From: Shackletoniella antarctica
GTDB lineage: Bacteria; Cyanobacteriota; Cyanobacteriia; Phormidesmidales; Phormidesmidaceae
Direction of reading: 5' to 3'
NCBI GenBank assembly: GCA_003241845.1
Contig: QBMN01000014.1
Span: forward strand, 1 to 41,117
Length of the DNA: 41,117 bases
Shown piece after piece: positions 24,258 to 32,590 of this stretch. Position 1 is the stretch's first letter, and each line of letters starts with the position of its first letter. Made by a program: the position numbers and the translations under genes. Under the pieces are notes generated by a model. That model was not told the origin of the DNA and did no database searches. It worked only from the letters and a program-made list of their open reading frames with translations.

Positions 24258-25025
24258 ATGGCCTGGAACTGGCTTGGGTTTGGTTTGGTTCTGGGGGCGC
24301 AGATGGTTGCGCTCCCAGCTTTTGCTGCTGATCTAGACACAATTCGCGATCGCGGGCACCTCGTGGTAGCAGTGCGCGAGGGCTGGCGACCCCTAAGCTT
24401 TCGCCAAAGCGATGGCACTCTGGCGGGGCTAGAAATTGACATTGCCCGAGGGCTGGCGGCAGAAATCTTCGCTGACCCTGGGGCGGTGGTGTTTGAGGTG
24501 GTGCCCAACCCTGATCGCCTGCCCGCCGTGCTAGATGATCGGGTCGATGTGGCGATCGCGGGGCTGACCCTTACCCCCGGAAGGCAGCGCCTGGTTACCT
24601 TTAGCCCGCCCTATTACCTAGACGGGGCTGGGGTGCTGGTGCGAGACCCCCGGTTTCGGAGCCTAAACGACCTACGGCAGCGGCGACTGGGATTGTTGCA
24701 GGGGTCGAGCACCGTGGCGGTGGTGCGCCACCTGCTGCCCCAGGTCATGCTCACGCCGCTGGCCAGCTACCAAGAGGCGCTTAGTCGCCTCAGCAGCGGC
24801 CAAATCGACGGCTTTGCCGGAGATGTAACCGTGCTGACAGGCTGGCAGCACGACCACAGCGGCTACTACCTAGTGCCCAGTCTGATGTCGACAGAGCCGC
24901 TGGCGATCGCGCTGCCTAAGGGCACCCAGTACACCGAACTACGCGCCCTGGTGAGTGAAACAGTCAACACCTGGCACCACAGCGGCTGGCTAGAGGAGCG
25001 GGCTACCTTCTGGGGGTTGCCCTAG
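24258..25025 (+). CDS. Periplasmic amino-acid-type solute-binding protein
   Basis: From the ATG at 24258 the product (255 residues) has a signal peptide ending ...VALPAFA before ADLDTIRDRG. The SBP_bac_3 fold follows: GHLVVAVREGWRPLSFRQSD, GTLAGLEIDIARGLAAEIF, VDVAIAGLTLTPGRQRLVTF and LGLLQGSSTVAVVRH. It should bind a small polar solute for an ABC importer or act as a sensor domain, but no permease or ATPase gene adjoins it. The frame extends to 24135, but the extra residues lie before the signal peptide. Substrate cannot be told from the sequence. Confidence 0.88.
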   Translation: MAWNWLGFGLVLGAQMVALPAFAADLDTIRDRGHLVVAVREGWRPLSFRQSDGTLAGLEIDIARGLAAEIFADPGAVVFEVVPNPDRLPAVLDDRVDVAIAGLTLTPGRQRLVTFSPPYYLDGAGVLVRDPRFRSLNDLRQRRLGLLQGSSTVAVVRHLLPQVMLTPLASYQEALSRLSSGQIDGFAGDVTVLTGWQHDHSGYYLVPSLMSTEPLAIALPKGTQYTELRALVSETVNTWHHSGWLEERATFWGLP

Positions 25026-25068
25026 CCATGGCAAGATAGGTTAGACCTGACGTGCGGAAAAAGATCGG

Positions 25069-25608
25069 ATGGAAGACAGCAACCTGCTCCTTATATACCT
25101 GGGTATTCTGCTGACGTTGCTGAGCGCAGCCGCCTTTTTTGTGGTGCGCCAGGTGATCAAGACCCGCCGCATCGAAAGCACCCTGGGGCGACTGCAATCG
25201 CGGCTGACCAAAGAAAAGGGCACCGCCCAAGAATATTATGAGCTGGGCAGCCTGCTGCTCGACAAAAAGCTCTATACCCAGTCGGCCCTATACCTTCAGC
25301 AGGCCATTCGGCAGCTGGACGACGACGACACCGAAAACGCCGCCGTGGTCTATAACGCCCTGGGCTATGCCTACTTTGCCCAAGACCAGTACGACCTGGC
25401 CATTCGCAACTACAAAGAAGCGCTGAAAATCTCCCCCGAGTACGTCACCGCCCTCAACAACCTGGGCCACAGCTACGAGCGCAAACAGCTGATGCCCCAG
25501 GCCCTAGAGAACTACCAAGCCGCCCTGACCCTAGAGCCTAAAAACACTACCGCCCGCCGCCGCTTTGACTCGCTGAAAAAGCGGATGGCTCCAGCTGAGA
25601 AACCCTAG
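25069..25608 (+). CDS. Membrane-anchored TPR protein
   Basis: The 179-residue protein has one N-terminal transmembrane helix (LLLIYLGILLTLLSAAAFFV), a basic linker and three tetratricopeptide repeats (EYYELGSLLLDKKLYTQSAL; VVYNALGYAYFAQDQYDLAI; ALNNLGHSYERKQLMPQALE). It should present a protein-binding surface in the cytoplasm at the thylakoid or plasma membrane. It starts 43 bases after the solute-binding gene. Cyanobacterial relatives are often assigned to photosystem assembly by similarity alone; that is not shown here. Confidence 0.85.
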   Translation: MEDSNLLLIYLGILLTLLSAAAFFVVRQVIKTRRIESTLGRLQSRLTKEKGTAQEYYELGSLLLDKKLYTQSALYLQQAIRQLDDDDTENAAVVYNALGYAYFAQDQYDLAIRNYKEALKISPEYVTALNNLGHSYERKQLMPQALENYQAALTLEPKNTTARRRFDSLKKRMAPAEKP

Positions 25609-25770
25609 CCGTTGCGACCGGACATCACCTGACAGATGCAGCCATGGCCAAACCGGCTTTATGAAAACCCAGTTTTTAGGGTATATGGAAAGTAAGGGAT
25701 CTTGCTAAGAAAGGATATTTCACCGCTGATCTATCTCTGATTGAGACCCGGTTGTTTTAAGGAGTGGTTT

Positions 25771-25932
25771 ATGCGCTTCGATTCTAGTACCCCAATAACT
25801 CGCTTTTTCTCATTTCTAGTGACGGTGTCCGCCATCATAGCCTTTGGCTTTATTGCCTGGAAAGCCTTTGATGTCTGGAGTTCTGACCCAGCGGTCGAAG
25901 GCATTGAGCAGATCTTGCAGCCGCAGAAATAG
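25771..25932 (+). CDS. 53-residue single-span membrane protein
   Basis: A strong ribosome site (AAGGAG, 25759-25764) precedes the ATG at 25771 by six bases. The product has one hydrophobic segment (FFSFLVTVSAIIAFGFIAWK) and a short acidic tail (DPAVEGIEQILQPQK). The clean initiation signal and membrane segment argue that it is real. I do not recognise the family. It sits between a TPR gene and thiE on the same strand. Confidence 0.65.
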   Translation: MRFDSSTPITRFFSFLVTVSAIIAFGFIAWKAFDVWSSDPAVEGIEQILQPQK

Positions 25933-25992
25933 CCCCAGAGGCTGGCCCTGGCCTGGTAGGATGTGGAGGTTCTTTGCCCCCCGTTAGTTTCC

Positions 25993-27075
25993 ATGCCGGA
26001 GTTGCCTGGGCTGCCAGCGCTGCCCACCAGTGCCGATGCCGCCGTCTATCGCATTCTTGACGCCAACCTCGACCGGGCGCGGGAGGGGCTGCGCATCATT
26101 GAAGAATGGTGCCGATTTGGGCTGAATAACTCGGCCCAAACTGAGCAGCTCAAGCACCTGCGTCAAACCCTAGCCCAGTGGCACGCCCCGGAGCTGCGCC
26201 TCGCCCGCAATACCCCCGGCGACCCCGGCACCGCCCTCACTCACCCCCAGGAGGCCGAGCGCACCAGCGTTACAGCGGTTTTGCAGGCCAACTTTTGCCG
26301 GGTGCAGGAAGCGCTGCGGGCGCTAGAGGAGTACGGCAAGCTCTACCGGAATGAGCTGGCGGCGGGCAGTAAGGCCATGCGCTACCAGATCTATACCCTG
26401 GAGAGCGAGATTTTGGGCGGGCACCGGCAGCAGCGGCTGAGCCAGGGGTTGACCTATCTGGTGACTTCTCCCAGCGATCGCCTCTTGCCCATCGTCGAGG
26501 CGGCGCTCCAGGGCGGCATTGCCCTGGTGCAGTACCGCGATAAGCAGACCAATGACTGCCTGCGGCTAGAGCTAGCCCAGCAGCTCAAGGAGCTCTGCCA
26601 CCGCCACGGGGCGCTGTTTTTGGTCAATGATCGCGTTGATCTTGCCCTGGCTGTCGAGGCCGACGGCGTCCATCTGGGCCAAACCGACCTGCCAATTTCG
26701 ACGGCCCGGCAGCTGCTCGGCAGCCAGCGGATTATTGGCCGCTCGACCACTAACCCCGATGAAATGCAGCGGGCGATCGCCGAGGGGGCCGACTACATTG
26801 GCGTTGGCCCGGTCTACGCCACCCCCACCAAGCCCAACAAGGCCGCCGCTGGCCTCGACTACGTGCGCTACGCCGCCGAGCACGCCACGGTGCCCTGGTA
26901 TGCGATCGGCGGCATCAACACCGAAAACCTGGCCGAAGTATTGCAGGCCGGAGCCGAGCGGGTCGCCGTCGTTCGATCCATCATTGAGGCTGAGAACCCG
27001 ACTCTGATTGCCCAGTACTTTGCGGCCCAAACCAACCACCGCCAGAGGTTTCATGGCGTAGCGGTGGCTGGGTAA
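25993..27075 (+). CDS. thiE: Thiamine-phosphate synthase ThiE with N-terminal ThiD2-like domain
   Basis: ThiE couples HMP-pyrophosphate with the thiazole phosphate to make thiamine phosphate. The N-terminal 130 or so residues (RILDANLDRAREGLRIIEEW, VQEALRALEEYGK) match the ThiD2-like extension common in cyanobacterial ThiE. The TIM-barrel follows with QYRDKQ, FLVNDRVDLALAVEADGVHL, IGRSTTNPDEM, YIGVGPVYATPTKPN and YAIGGINTENL. The start is ATG 25993 (MPELPGLP), 360 residues. thiS follows 51 bases downstream. I saw no TPP riboswitch ahead of it. Confidence 0.95.
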   Translation: MPELPGLPALPTSADAAVYRILDANLDRAREGLRIIEEWCRFGLNNSAQTEQLKHLRQTLAQWHAPELRLARNTPGDPGTALTHPQEAERTSVTAVLQANFCRVQEALRALEEYGKLYRNELAAGSKAMRYQIYTLESEILGGHRQQRLSQGLTYLVTSPSDRLLPIVEAALQGGIALVQYRDKQTNDCLRLELAQQLKELCHRHGALFLVNDRVDLALAVEADGVHLGQTDLPISTARQLLGSQRIIGRSTTNPDEMQRAIAEGADYIGVGPVYATPTKPNKAAAGLDYVRYAAEHATVPWYAIGGINTENLAEVLQAGAERVAVVRSIIEAENPTLIAQYFAAQTNHRQRFHGVAVAG

Positions 27076-27126
27076 ACACCGATTGGGGATTTTTATGATT
27101 GGCGATTTTGAGGCGATTTTGAATTG

Positions 27127-27384
27127 ATGCACCCCATGCAAGACCCGACGCAAGACCCGACGCAAGATTCGACTACAGACAGGTTTTATGTTTTAGTCAA
27201 CGGCGAATCTCGACCCTGCACAGCAGAGACTTTACTACCTGCTTATTTAGCAGTCCTCGGCCTCAATCCTCGCCTGGTGGCGGTGGAGTACAACGGCGAA
27301 ATTCTCCATCGGCAGCTGTGGGAAACTACCCATCTGCGCCCCGACGACAGGCTAGAGATTGTCACCATCGTGGGTGGTGGTTAA
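27127..27384 (+). CDS. thiS: Sulfur carrier protein ThiS
   Basis: ThiS carries sulfur as a C-terminal thiocarboxylate to thiazole synthase. The protein has FYVLVNGESRPCTAETLLPA, LVAVEYNGEILHRQLW and ends DRLEIVTIVGGG, the essential Gly-Gly tail. It is co-oriented with thiE. The N-terminus carries a repetitive QDPTQDPTQDS tail encoded by three 12-bp repeats (27139-27174), so the first 17 or so residues are not part of the ubiquitin-like fold. The start is ATG 27127, or 27136. Confidence 0.93.
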   Translation: MHPMQDPTQDPTQDSTTDRFYVLVNGESRPCTAETLLPAYLAVLGLNPRLVAVEYNGEILHRQLWETTHLRPDDRLEIVTIVGGG

Positions 27385-27500
27385 GGCCTGTAGGTACGGG
27401 TTTCCGACGCTGGTTGGGGCTAATTTAACCGGGCGGCGTCAGCACTTCGCGTTACATTAAAGACATAAAGCACTCCACGTTAGCACTGCGGTTTTACTCG

Positions 27501-28445
27501 ATGGTTAAACAACTCTTTCAACGCCTTAAGCCGTTTCTCAAGCCCCTCATGGCTCTGGTATTGGCTGTAGTTTTGGTGTTTGGCCCCGCCAGCGGAGCCT
27601 GGGCCGCCGCGGGCGGGCGCATGGGGGGCGGTAGCTTTCGGGCACCCGCACCGCGCATGAGCCCCAGCCCTCGCACCTACGCCCCCGGCGGCGGCGGCGG
27701 CTACTACCCTGGCGGCGGCTTTGGTATGCCCTTTCTGTTCCCGTTTATTGGCATTGGGGGCGGGTTTGGCGGGTTGTTTACCCTGCTGATTTTTATTGCG
27801 ATCGCCAACGTGGTGGTGCGCGGCCTGCGGGGGGCCACCTCCGACGATGACTACGCAACCCCCATGGGCGGCAGCAACCCATCCGTGGCCGTGGCCAAAC
27901 TTCAGGTGGGGCTGCTAGCCGAGGCCCGTGAACTACAGGACGACCTCAATCGCCTGGCCACCACCGCCGACACCGGCACCTCCCAGGGGTTGGCTAAGCT
28001 GCTGCAAGAGACCACCCTATCGCTGCTGCGCCACCCCGACTACTGGGCCTACGCCGCCAGCGAAGACAAGCAAACCCGCCTGCTCAGCGCCGAGCAAGAG
28101 TTTAACCGCTACACCCTCTCGGCCCGCAGCCGCTTCAGCGAAGAGACCATCTCTAACGTCAACAGCCAGATCACCCAGGCGGCACCCAAGGCCGCGCTCC
28201 CCGGCGATACTGACCAGGCCCCTGGCGAATATATTTTGGCCACGGTGGTGGTGGCCACCCAGGGCAAGCTCGACCTACCCAATGTCTCTTCAACGGCTGA
28301 CCTACGGCAGGCTCTCAGCCAAATTGGCGCGGTCTCTAGCGAAAACCTGCTGGCAGTAGAGGTGCTGTGGACGCCCCAGCAGTCTGGGGAAACCCTAAGT
28401 TCTGATGAGCTAGTGGCTGCCTATCCTGAACTGAAACTGATCTAA
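27501..28445 (+). CDS. DUF1517 membrane protein
   Basis: The 314-residue protein has a cleavable signal (ALVLAVVLVFGPASGAWA-AA), a Gly/Pro/Ser-rich stretch (GGRMGGGSFRAP, GGGGGYYPGGGFG), one strong transmembrane segment (LFTLLIFIAIANVVVRGLRG) and a soluble C-terminal domain beginning VAVAKLQVGLLAEARELQDD. This architecture is DUF1517, conserved in cyanobacteria and plastids (alb4/FLAP1-like relatives). Function is unsettled; plant relatives affect photoprotection. A terminator follows. Confidence 0.9.
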   Translation: MVKQLFQRLKPFLKPLMALVLAVVLVFGPASGAWAAAGGRMGGGSFRAPAPRMSPSPRTYAPGGGGGYYPGGGFGMPFLFPFIGIGGGFGGLFTLLIFIAIANVVVRGLRGATSDDDYATPMGGSNPSVAVAKLQVGLLAEARELQDDLNRLATTADTGTSQGLAKLLQETTLSLLRHPDYWAYAASEDKQTRLLSAEQEFNRYTLSARSRFSEETISNVNSQITQAAPKAALPGDTDQAPGEYILATVVVATQGKLDLPNVSSTADLRQALSQIGAVSSENLLAVEVLWTPQQSGETLSSDELVAAYPELKLI

Positions 28446-28471
28446 GCCTCGGCCTAGCCCAGCCCCTTCTC

Positions 28472-28524
28472 ATACGCCTTCCAAAACTTACGTCTTCCAG
28501 AACTGTGGAGGGCGTATTTTTTTT
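28472..28524 (+). terminator. Rho-independent terminator after the DUF1517 gene
   Basis: ATACGCCTTCC (28472-28482) pairs with GGAGGGCGTAT (28507-28517; one G-T pair), followed by a run of eight Ts. The loop is long (24 bases), but stem plus U-tract fit intrinsic termination of the plus-strand gene. Confidence 0.75.
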
Positions 28525-28535
28525 GCAGCTTAAGA

Positions 28536-28577
28536 GTATCCCAACTCAAGTATCCCAACTCAAATATCCCAACGAAC
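28536..28577. repeat. 14-bp tandem repeat
   Basis: GTATCCCAACTCAA occurs at 28536-28549 and 28550-28563, with a degenerate third unit (ATATCCCAACGAAC) at 28564. Related single copies of GAGTATCCCAACT lie after cofG (9531) and near 40974 (GAGTATGCCAACT), so the core may be a dispersed short repeat of this genome. Confidence 0.7.
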
Positions 28578-28758
28578 GGCCCTACTCCCCGAGCCAAACT
28601 CCTGAGGACTTGTGTGCAAAGGTGTCCTAAGGAGAAGGACTGTTGCAATAGCCGAGGCAGTCTGCGGAATTCAGCGACAATAGCACTAGCGCTGGGTCTC
28701 TTATCAGCCTCAACCCCGACCCAGTCTAACCCCCCCTAAACCCCTTGGGAATACGGCC

Positions 28759-30062
28759 ATGGCATCGATGCATCGCCCGGTCTGAACCCTTGATTTAGAT
28801 GATGTTTACCAATATCTCGACAGCGACCCCCAAGGGTTAACCGAGCTGGAAGCCCAGCGGCGGCTAGAGCGCTACGGCCCCAATGAACTGCCTGAACCCG
28901 CCCACCGACCGCTGTGGCTGCGCTTTACCGACCAGCTCACTCACTTTATGGCGCTGCTGCTGTGGGTGGCGGGCATTTTGGCTTTTGTCTCCCAAACCCC
29001 AGCCCTGGGCTGGGCGATCTGGGCGGTGATTTGGATTAACGCCGTGTTTAGCTTCTCCCAGGAGTTTAGGGCCGAGCAGGCGCTGGCGGCATTAAAGAAC
29101 GTGCTGCCGGCCCAGGTGCGCGTGTTTCGCCAGGGTAAGCTGGTGCAAATTCCAGCCCGAGATTTGGTGCGGGGGGATGTGATGCAGCTAGAGGATGGCG
29201 ATCGCATCTCCGCCGATGCCCGCTTGGTCAGTGAAGACCTGCAACAGCGCTACTCGCGCCAGCGGGAAATACCCTTTGACTCGCGGCGGCGGATGATGAC
29301 CGTGGTGCTCGATTGGCAAGCTGATCTCTGGCCCGACACCTTTCCCCAGGCTACCCAGGTGGCCTTTACTAAGGGCGCGCCCCTAGAGGTGGTGCGCCAC
29401 TGCCAGAGCATTTTACGCAACGGCACCGCAGGCAAACTGGGCCATGACGACTGGGAACAGGTGGTGGCGGCCAACGACAGCTTTGCCCGCCAGGGGTTTC
29501 GGGTACTGGGGCTGGCGGCCCGCCCCGGTGGAGACGAGCTGCGGGATATGAAAGCTCAGGATTTGGAGCAGGGGCTAACCTTCGTGGGTCTGGTGGCACT
29601 GGGCGGGCATTCGCGTCACCATGGTGACCAGCGACTACGGGCTGACCGCCGAGGCGATCGCTCAGCAGATCGGCCTCTTAGACGACAGCCATCCCAGCCA
29701 CGAGCCAGTGCGGGTGATTACCGGTGAAACCCTAGGCCACCTCTCCGACGCTCAGCTCCAGCAGATGGTGAAGTACCGCTCGCGGCTGGTATTTGCCCGC
29801 ATGTCGCCCGAGCACAAACTGCGGCTGGTGGAAGCCTACAAGGCCACCGGGGCGGTGGTGGTGGTGACCGGCGACGGCGTCAACGATGCCCCGGCCCTGC
29901 GATCGGCCCACATTGGCATTGCCATGGGCCTCAACGGCACCAACGTGGCCCGCGAGGCCGCCGACATTGTGCTCACCGACGACAACTTCGCCACCATCAT
30001 CAGCGCTATTGAAGAAGGTCGCACCATTTATCAAAATATTCGCAAGTTCATCACCTACATCC
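28759..30062 (+). pseudogene. Cation-transporting P-type ATPase, multiply disrupted
   Basis: The N-terminus (DSDPQGLTELEAQRRLERYG, PLWLRFTDQLTHFMALLLWV) and ion-pump parts (EDGDRISADARLV; VVVTGDGVNDAPALRSAHIG; VLTDDNFATIISAIEEGRTI) are recognisable. A TGA at 28783 replaces the expected tryptophan codon. The stretch with the TGES loop and the phosphorylated DKTGT is deleted after DARLV, and a deletion with frameshift follows VGLVALG at about 29605. The 3' part, including the C-terminal membrane helices, is cut off at 30062 by transposon sequence. It cannot make a working pump; it resembles an E1-E2 Ca/cation ATPase. Confidence 0.88.
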
Positions 30063-30177
30063 CAGCAATTATAAATTCGAGAATAGTTAGGATGTATTAC
30101 CCGTGGTTGCTGGTGTCGACTCGTCGAGCATGAAGTCAATCAGATGTTGCCAGGAGTCAAAGAGCAGGTACTTGGTT
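30063..30177 (-). mobile_element. Right-end fragment of an ISNCY-like element (minus orientation)
   Basis: The minus strand reads TKYLLFDSWQHLIDFMLD and on to a TAA at 30087-30089, a transposase-like C-terminus. The left edge, CAGCAATTATAAATTC (30063), matches the end CAGCAATTGTAAATTC that begins the plus-oriented copy at 30178, as expected for the terminal inverted repeat of an element lying in reverse. Two partial copies of the same or related element are thus placed back to back, the first one interrupting the ATPase gene. Confidence 0.55.
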
Positions 30178-30800
30178 CAGCAATTGTAAATTCAGAATTT
30201 GACAGTTTTCCAGCCCCACCGCGAGGATAGAACAACCGGATGGAGGCGATGCCATGGAAGAGCAACGGCTGAGTTTTGCGCTCATGCTGAGCTACCTGAA
30301 TCGAGTGCTGGAGGGGGTTGAGGATCCCCGTCAGCCGAGTAATGCTCGACGCTATCACCTCTGGGATCTGGTGTTGGGGGCCTTTTCGGTGTTTTACCTG
30401 CAATGCCCGTCCTTTTTGGAGCATCAGCGGCAGATGCAGAGCCGCCACGGGCACAACAATGCCCAACGGTTGTTCGGCGTGATGACGATACCGACGCCGA
30501 ATCAGATTAAGAACGTGGTGGATGGGGTGAGTGCCGCGCTGTTGTTTCCAGTCTTTCGCTGGGTCTGCCAAGCCCTATCGGCGCAGGGATTTCTAAAGGC
30601 GTACGAGGTGCTGGGTGGGCAGATCTTGGTGGGGCTCGATGGCACGGAATACTTTTCTTCAGCCTCGATTCACTGCGCTCAATGTTCCCACCGCACCCAC
30701 AAGAGCGGCGACGTCAGCTATCACCACGATGTGATTTTGCCCGTCATCGTCGCGCCAGGGCAGGAGCAGGTGATTTCCCTGATGCCCGAGTTCATTCGCC
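30178..30800 (+). mobile_element. ISNCY-like transposase, N-terminal fragment
   Basis: Beginning at the end sequence CAGCAATTGTAAATTCAG, this copy encodes from 30254 MEEQRLSFALMLSYLNRVLE, FSVFYLQCPSFLEHQRQMQS, LFGVMTIPTPNQIKNVVD and VGLDGTEYFSSASIHCAQC. The LDGTEYFSS block probably holds the first catalytic aspartate. The homology stops after VISLMPEF (about 30797), roughly half a normal transposase. It was cut off by ISAs1-like DNA. Confidence 0.75.
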
Positions 30801-30801
30801 C

Positions 30802-31108
30802 GGCCATAGCGCAGGGTAATCGCATCTAAATTGGCTAATTGCGATACAGACAAATTGCACACTTTCTGACAGGAGCGCAGATTCACTGGTTTTAGGCGAT
30901 GATTATGACTGGTCTCATGCCGAGACTGATTCCTGGGCCATTTAAAAGGCCATTAATGAAGCGTAGAACACTGTTTTTCTCGACACTCTGTGAGTTTAAG
31001 ACTGATTTTCTCTAAATTTGAGCATTTTCGACCTCTCGTTTCATATGCATTTGACTGTGTCTGCTAGCGTTTATACGAAATAAGATGCGATTACCCTGGG
31101 CCATAGCG
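30802..31108. mobile_element. 287-bp non-autonomous element (MITE) with 10-bp target duplication
   Basis: The element runs 30812-31098. Its ends are CAGGGTAATCGCATCTAAAT at the left and, inverted, CAGGGTAATCGCATCTTATT at the right. It is flanked by the perfect direct repeat GGCCATAGCG (30802-30811 and 31099-31108). No coding sequence lies inside. The same terminal sequence ends the neighbouring ISAs1-like fragment at 31438-31457, so it was probably moved in trans by that family's transposase. Joining the flanks restores an ISAs1-like reading (AIERYGRA) on the minus strand. Confidence 0.85.
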
Positions 31109-31457
31109 CTCGATGGCCACAAAGCCATCGGCCCCAGCCAGCACCACTAGGATGACTATCGTCACAATAGACGCCAGGCTGTGGTGTTGGGTTCTGTCCA
31201 CGCGGGGATCCCGGAGATGCTGAAAATGCTGGAGGACGCTCCGTCTTAAAATCTTAGTTTCTCGGGTCTGCTGAGGACTCAGCACTCGTTGACCAAAGCC
31301 TTGAGCCATGGTGACTCTCCACGCGGATGAGGGGGACAGTTTCCCATTAACCCCGATGAACGGCGCTCCCGATGTCTCAAGGACAACTAAACGCTCAACC
31401 TCTATCTCTCGCATTCTGTCAAGTACAATTTATACCAAATTAGATGCGATTACCCTG
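31099..31457 (-). mobile_element. ISAs1-family element, N-terminal fragment
   Basis: The minus strand from the ATG at 31414 reads SVLQHFQHLRDPRVDRTQHH, then SIVTIVILVVLAGADGFVAI and ERYG, the transposase-associated N-domain of ISAs1 (H-repeat) elements. The element's outer end is CAGGGTAATCGCATCTAATT (complement of 31438-31457). The rest of the transposase, including the catalytic core, is missing: after ERYGRA the sequence passes (across the MITE) into the ISNCY-like fragment. Confidence 0.75.
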
Positions 31458-31797
31458 GCCCACGTTTCCCAAACAGTTTGGCTGTATCGAAGATGCCAGG
31501 GCCTTTTGCCAACACTTTTTTGCCTGGTATAACCAGGTGCATCATCATGGGGGCATTGGTCTATTGACACCTGCAATGATGCATTCAGGCCAAGCTGACG
31601 TCGTCACTCAGCAACGACAAGCTGTCTTAACCACGGCTTATCTTGCCCATCCTGAGCGCATTGTCCATCATCCGCCCAGTCCACCCGTTGTGCCCACTGC
31701 CGTTTGGATCAATCCACCGATGGCTGCTCCTAACAGCCAGGCGGTTCCACACTAATCTCTTTTTAGTTTCTGTCTCATTTTTGTTGACACATTCCGA
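31458..31797 (+). mobile_element. IS3-family transposase, C-terminal fragment
   Basis: The frame reads FPKQFGCIEDARAFCQHFFA, WYNQVHHHGGIGLLTPAMMH, and ends after VPTAVWINPP...SQAVPH at 31755, the C-terminus of an IS3-type integrase-core transposase (InsO/orfB). The right end GTCTCATTTTTGTTGACACA (about 31778-31797) looks like the terminal repeat. The 5' part was removed or displaced by the ISAs1-like element whose end abuts it at 31457. Confidence 0.75.
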
Positions 31798-31841
31798 CCG
31801 GCTTGAGCGCAATGGCCATCACTATATTTGGGGGGTATGAA

Positions 31842-32585
31842 ATGTCGGTTTCTATCATCATTCCTACCTGGAACGAAGCGACCTGCCTGGGCCGCACCCT
31901 GGGTCTGTTGCAGAGTCTCAACCCGCCCCCCTGCGAGATTTTGCTAGTGGATGGGGGCAGCAGCGATCGCACCGTCACCATCGCCCACGCCTACGCCGAC
32001 CGGCTGCCTCTCACGGTGATCCACGCCCCGGCCCCAGGCCGCTCGGTGCAAATGAACCTGGGGGCTACCGCCGCCAAGGGCGATGCCCTGTGCTTTCTCC
32101 ATGCCGATACCCTGGTGCCCGACGACCTGGTGCCTCTGGTGCAGAGCACCCTGGCCCACCCAGACATCGCCTGTGGGGGGTTTGTGTCGCTCATGACTGG
32201 CCCCCACGCCACTCGCTGGGCAATCTCGCTACACAACGCCCTCAAAACCTACTATGCGCCGCTGCTGTTTCGGCCCCACCTGTTCTTCGCGCGGGGGCTG
32301 CGGCTGCTGTTTGGCGACCAGGCGATGTTTTGCCGCCGCGCCGACTTTCTCGCCTGCGGCGGCTTCGACCCCGCCCTGCCAATTATGGAAGAAGCCGATC
32401 TCTGCCTCAAGCTTTGCCGCCGAGGCCGCATTCGCCAGCTCAACCGCGTGGTGCAGTCTTCCGATCGCCGGGTTGCCGCCTGGGGAGCTTTAAAGGCCAA
32501 CGCCATTTATCTAATGATTGGCCTTCTCTGGGGGCTGGGGGTGCCCGCCACTACGCTAAAGCAGTTTTATGAAGAGGTGAGATGA
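31842..32585 (+). CDS. TIGR04283-type family 2 glycosyltransferase
   Basis: The 247-residue GT-A protein has SVSIIIPTWNEATCLGRTL, EILLVDGGSSDRTV, APAPGRSVQMNLGATAAKGD, CFLHADTLVP (DXD-like HAD) and MEEADLCLKLCRRGRI. This is the family named TIGR04283 (arsenosugar biosynthesis-associated glycosyltransferase). The start is chosen at ATG 31842, directly before SVSIIIP. It lies a few dozen bases after the transposon remnants and ends just short of the convergent DUF547 gene. The name comes from phyletic association; the real substrate is unproven. Confidence 0.85.
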   Translation: MSVSIIIPTWNEATCLGRTLGLLQSLNPPPCEILLVDGGSSDRTVTIAHAYADRLPLTVIHAPAPGRSVQMNLGATAAKGDALCFLHADTLVPDDLVPLVQSTLAHPDIACGGFVSLMTGPHATRWAISLHNALKTYYAPLLFRPHLFFARGLRLLFGDQAMFCRRADFLACGGFDPALPIMEEADLCLKLCRRGRIRQLNRVVQSSDRRVAAWGALKANAIYLMIGLLWGLGVPATTLKQFYEEVR

Positions 32586-32590
32586 TTGCG

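Noticed and set aside
25933-25992. Possible TPP riboswitch before thiE
   Set aside because: The 60-base gap is too short and shows none of the THI-box core (CTGAGA ... ACCTGATCTGG).
28454-28648. Minus-strand frame of 64 codons after the DUF1517 gene
   Set aside because: It runs through the terminator hairpin and the 14-bp tandem repeat, so it is a chance frame.
30659-30886. Minus-strand frame of 75 codons in the ISNCY region
   Set aside because: It is antisense to the transposase fragment and crosses the MITE boundary and target duplication.
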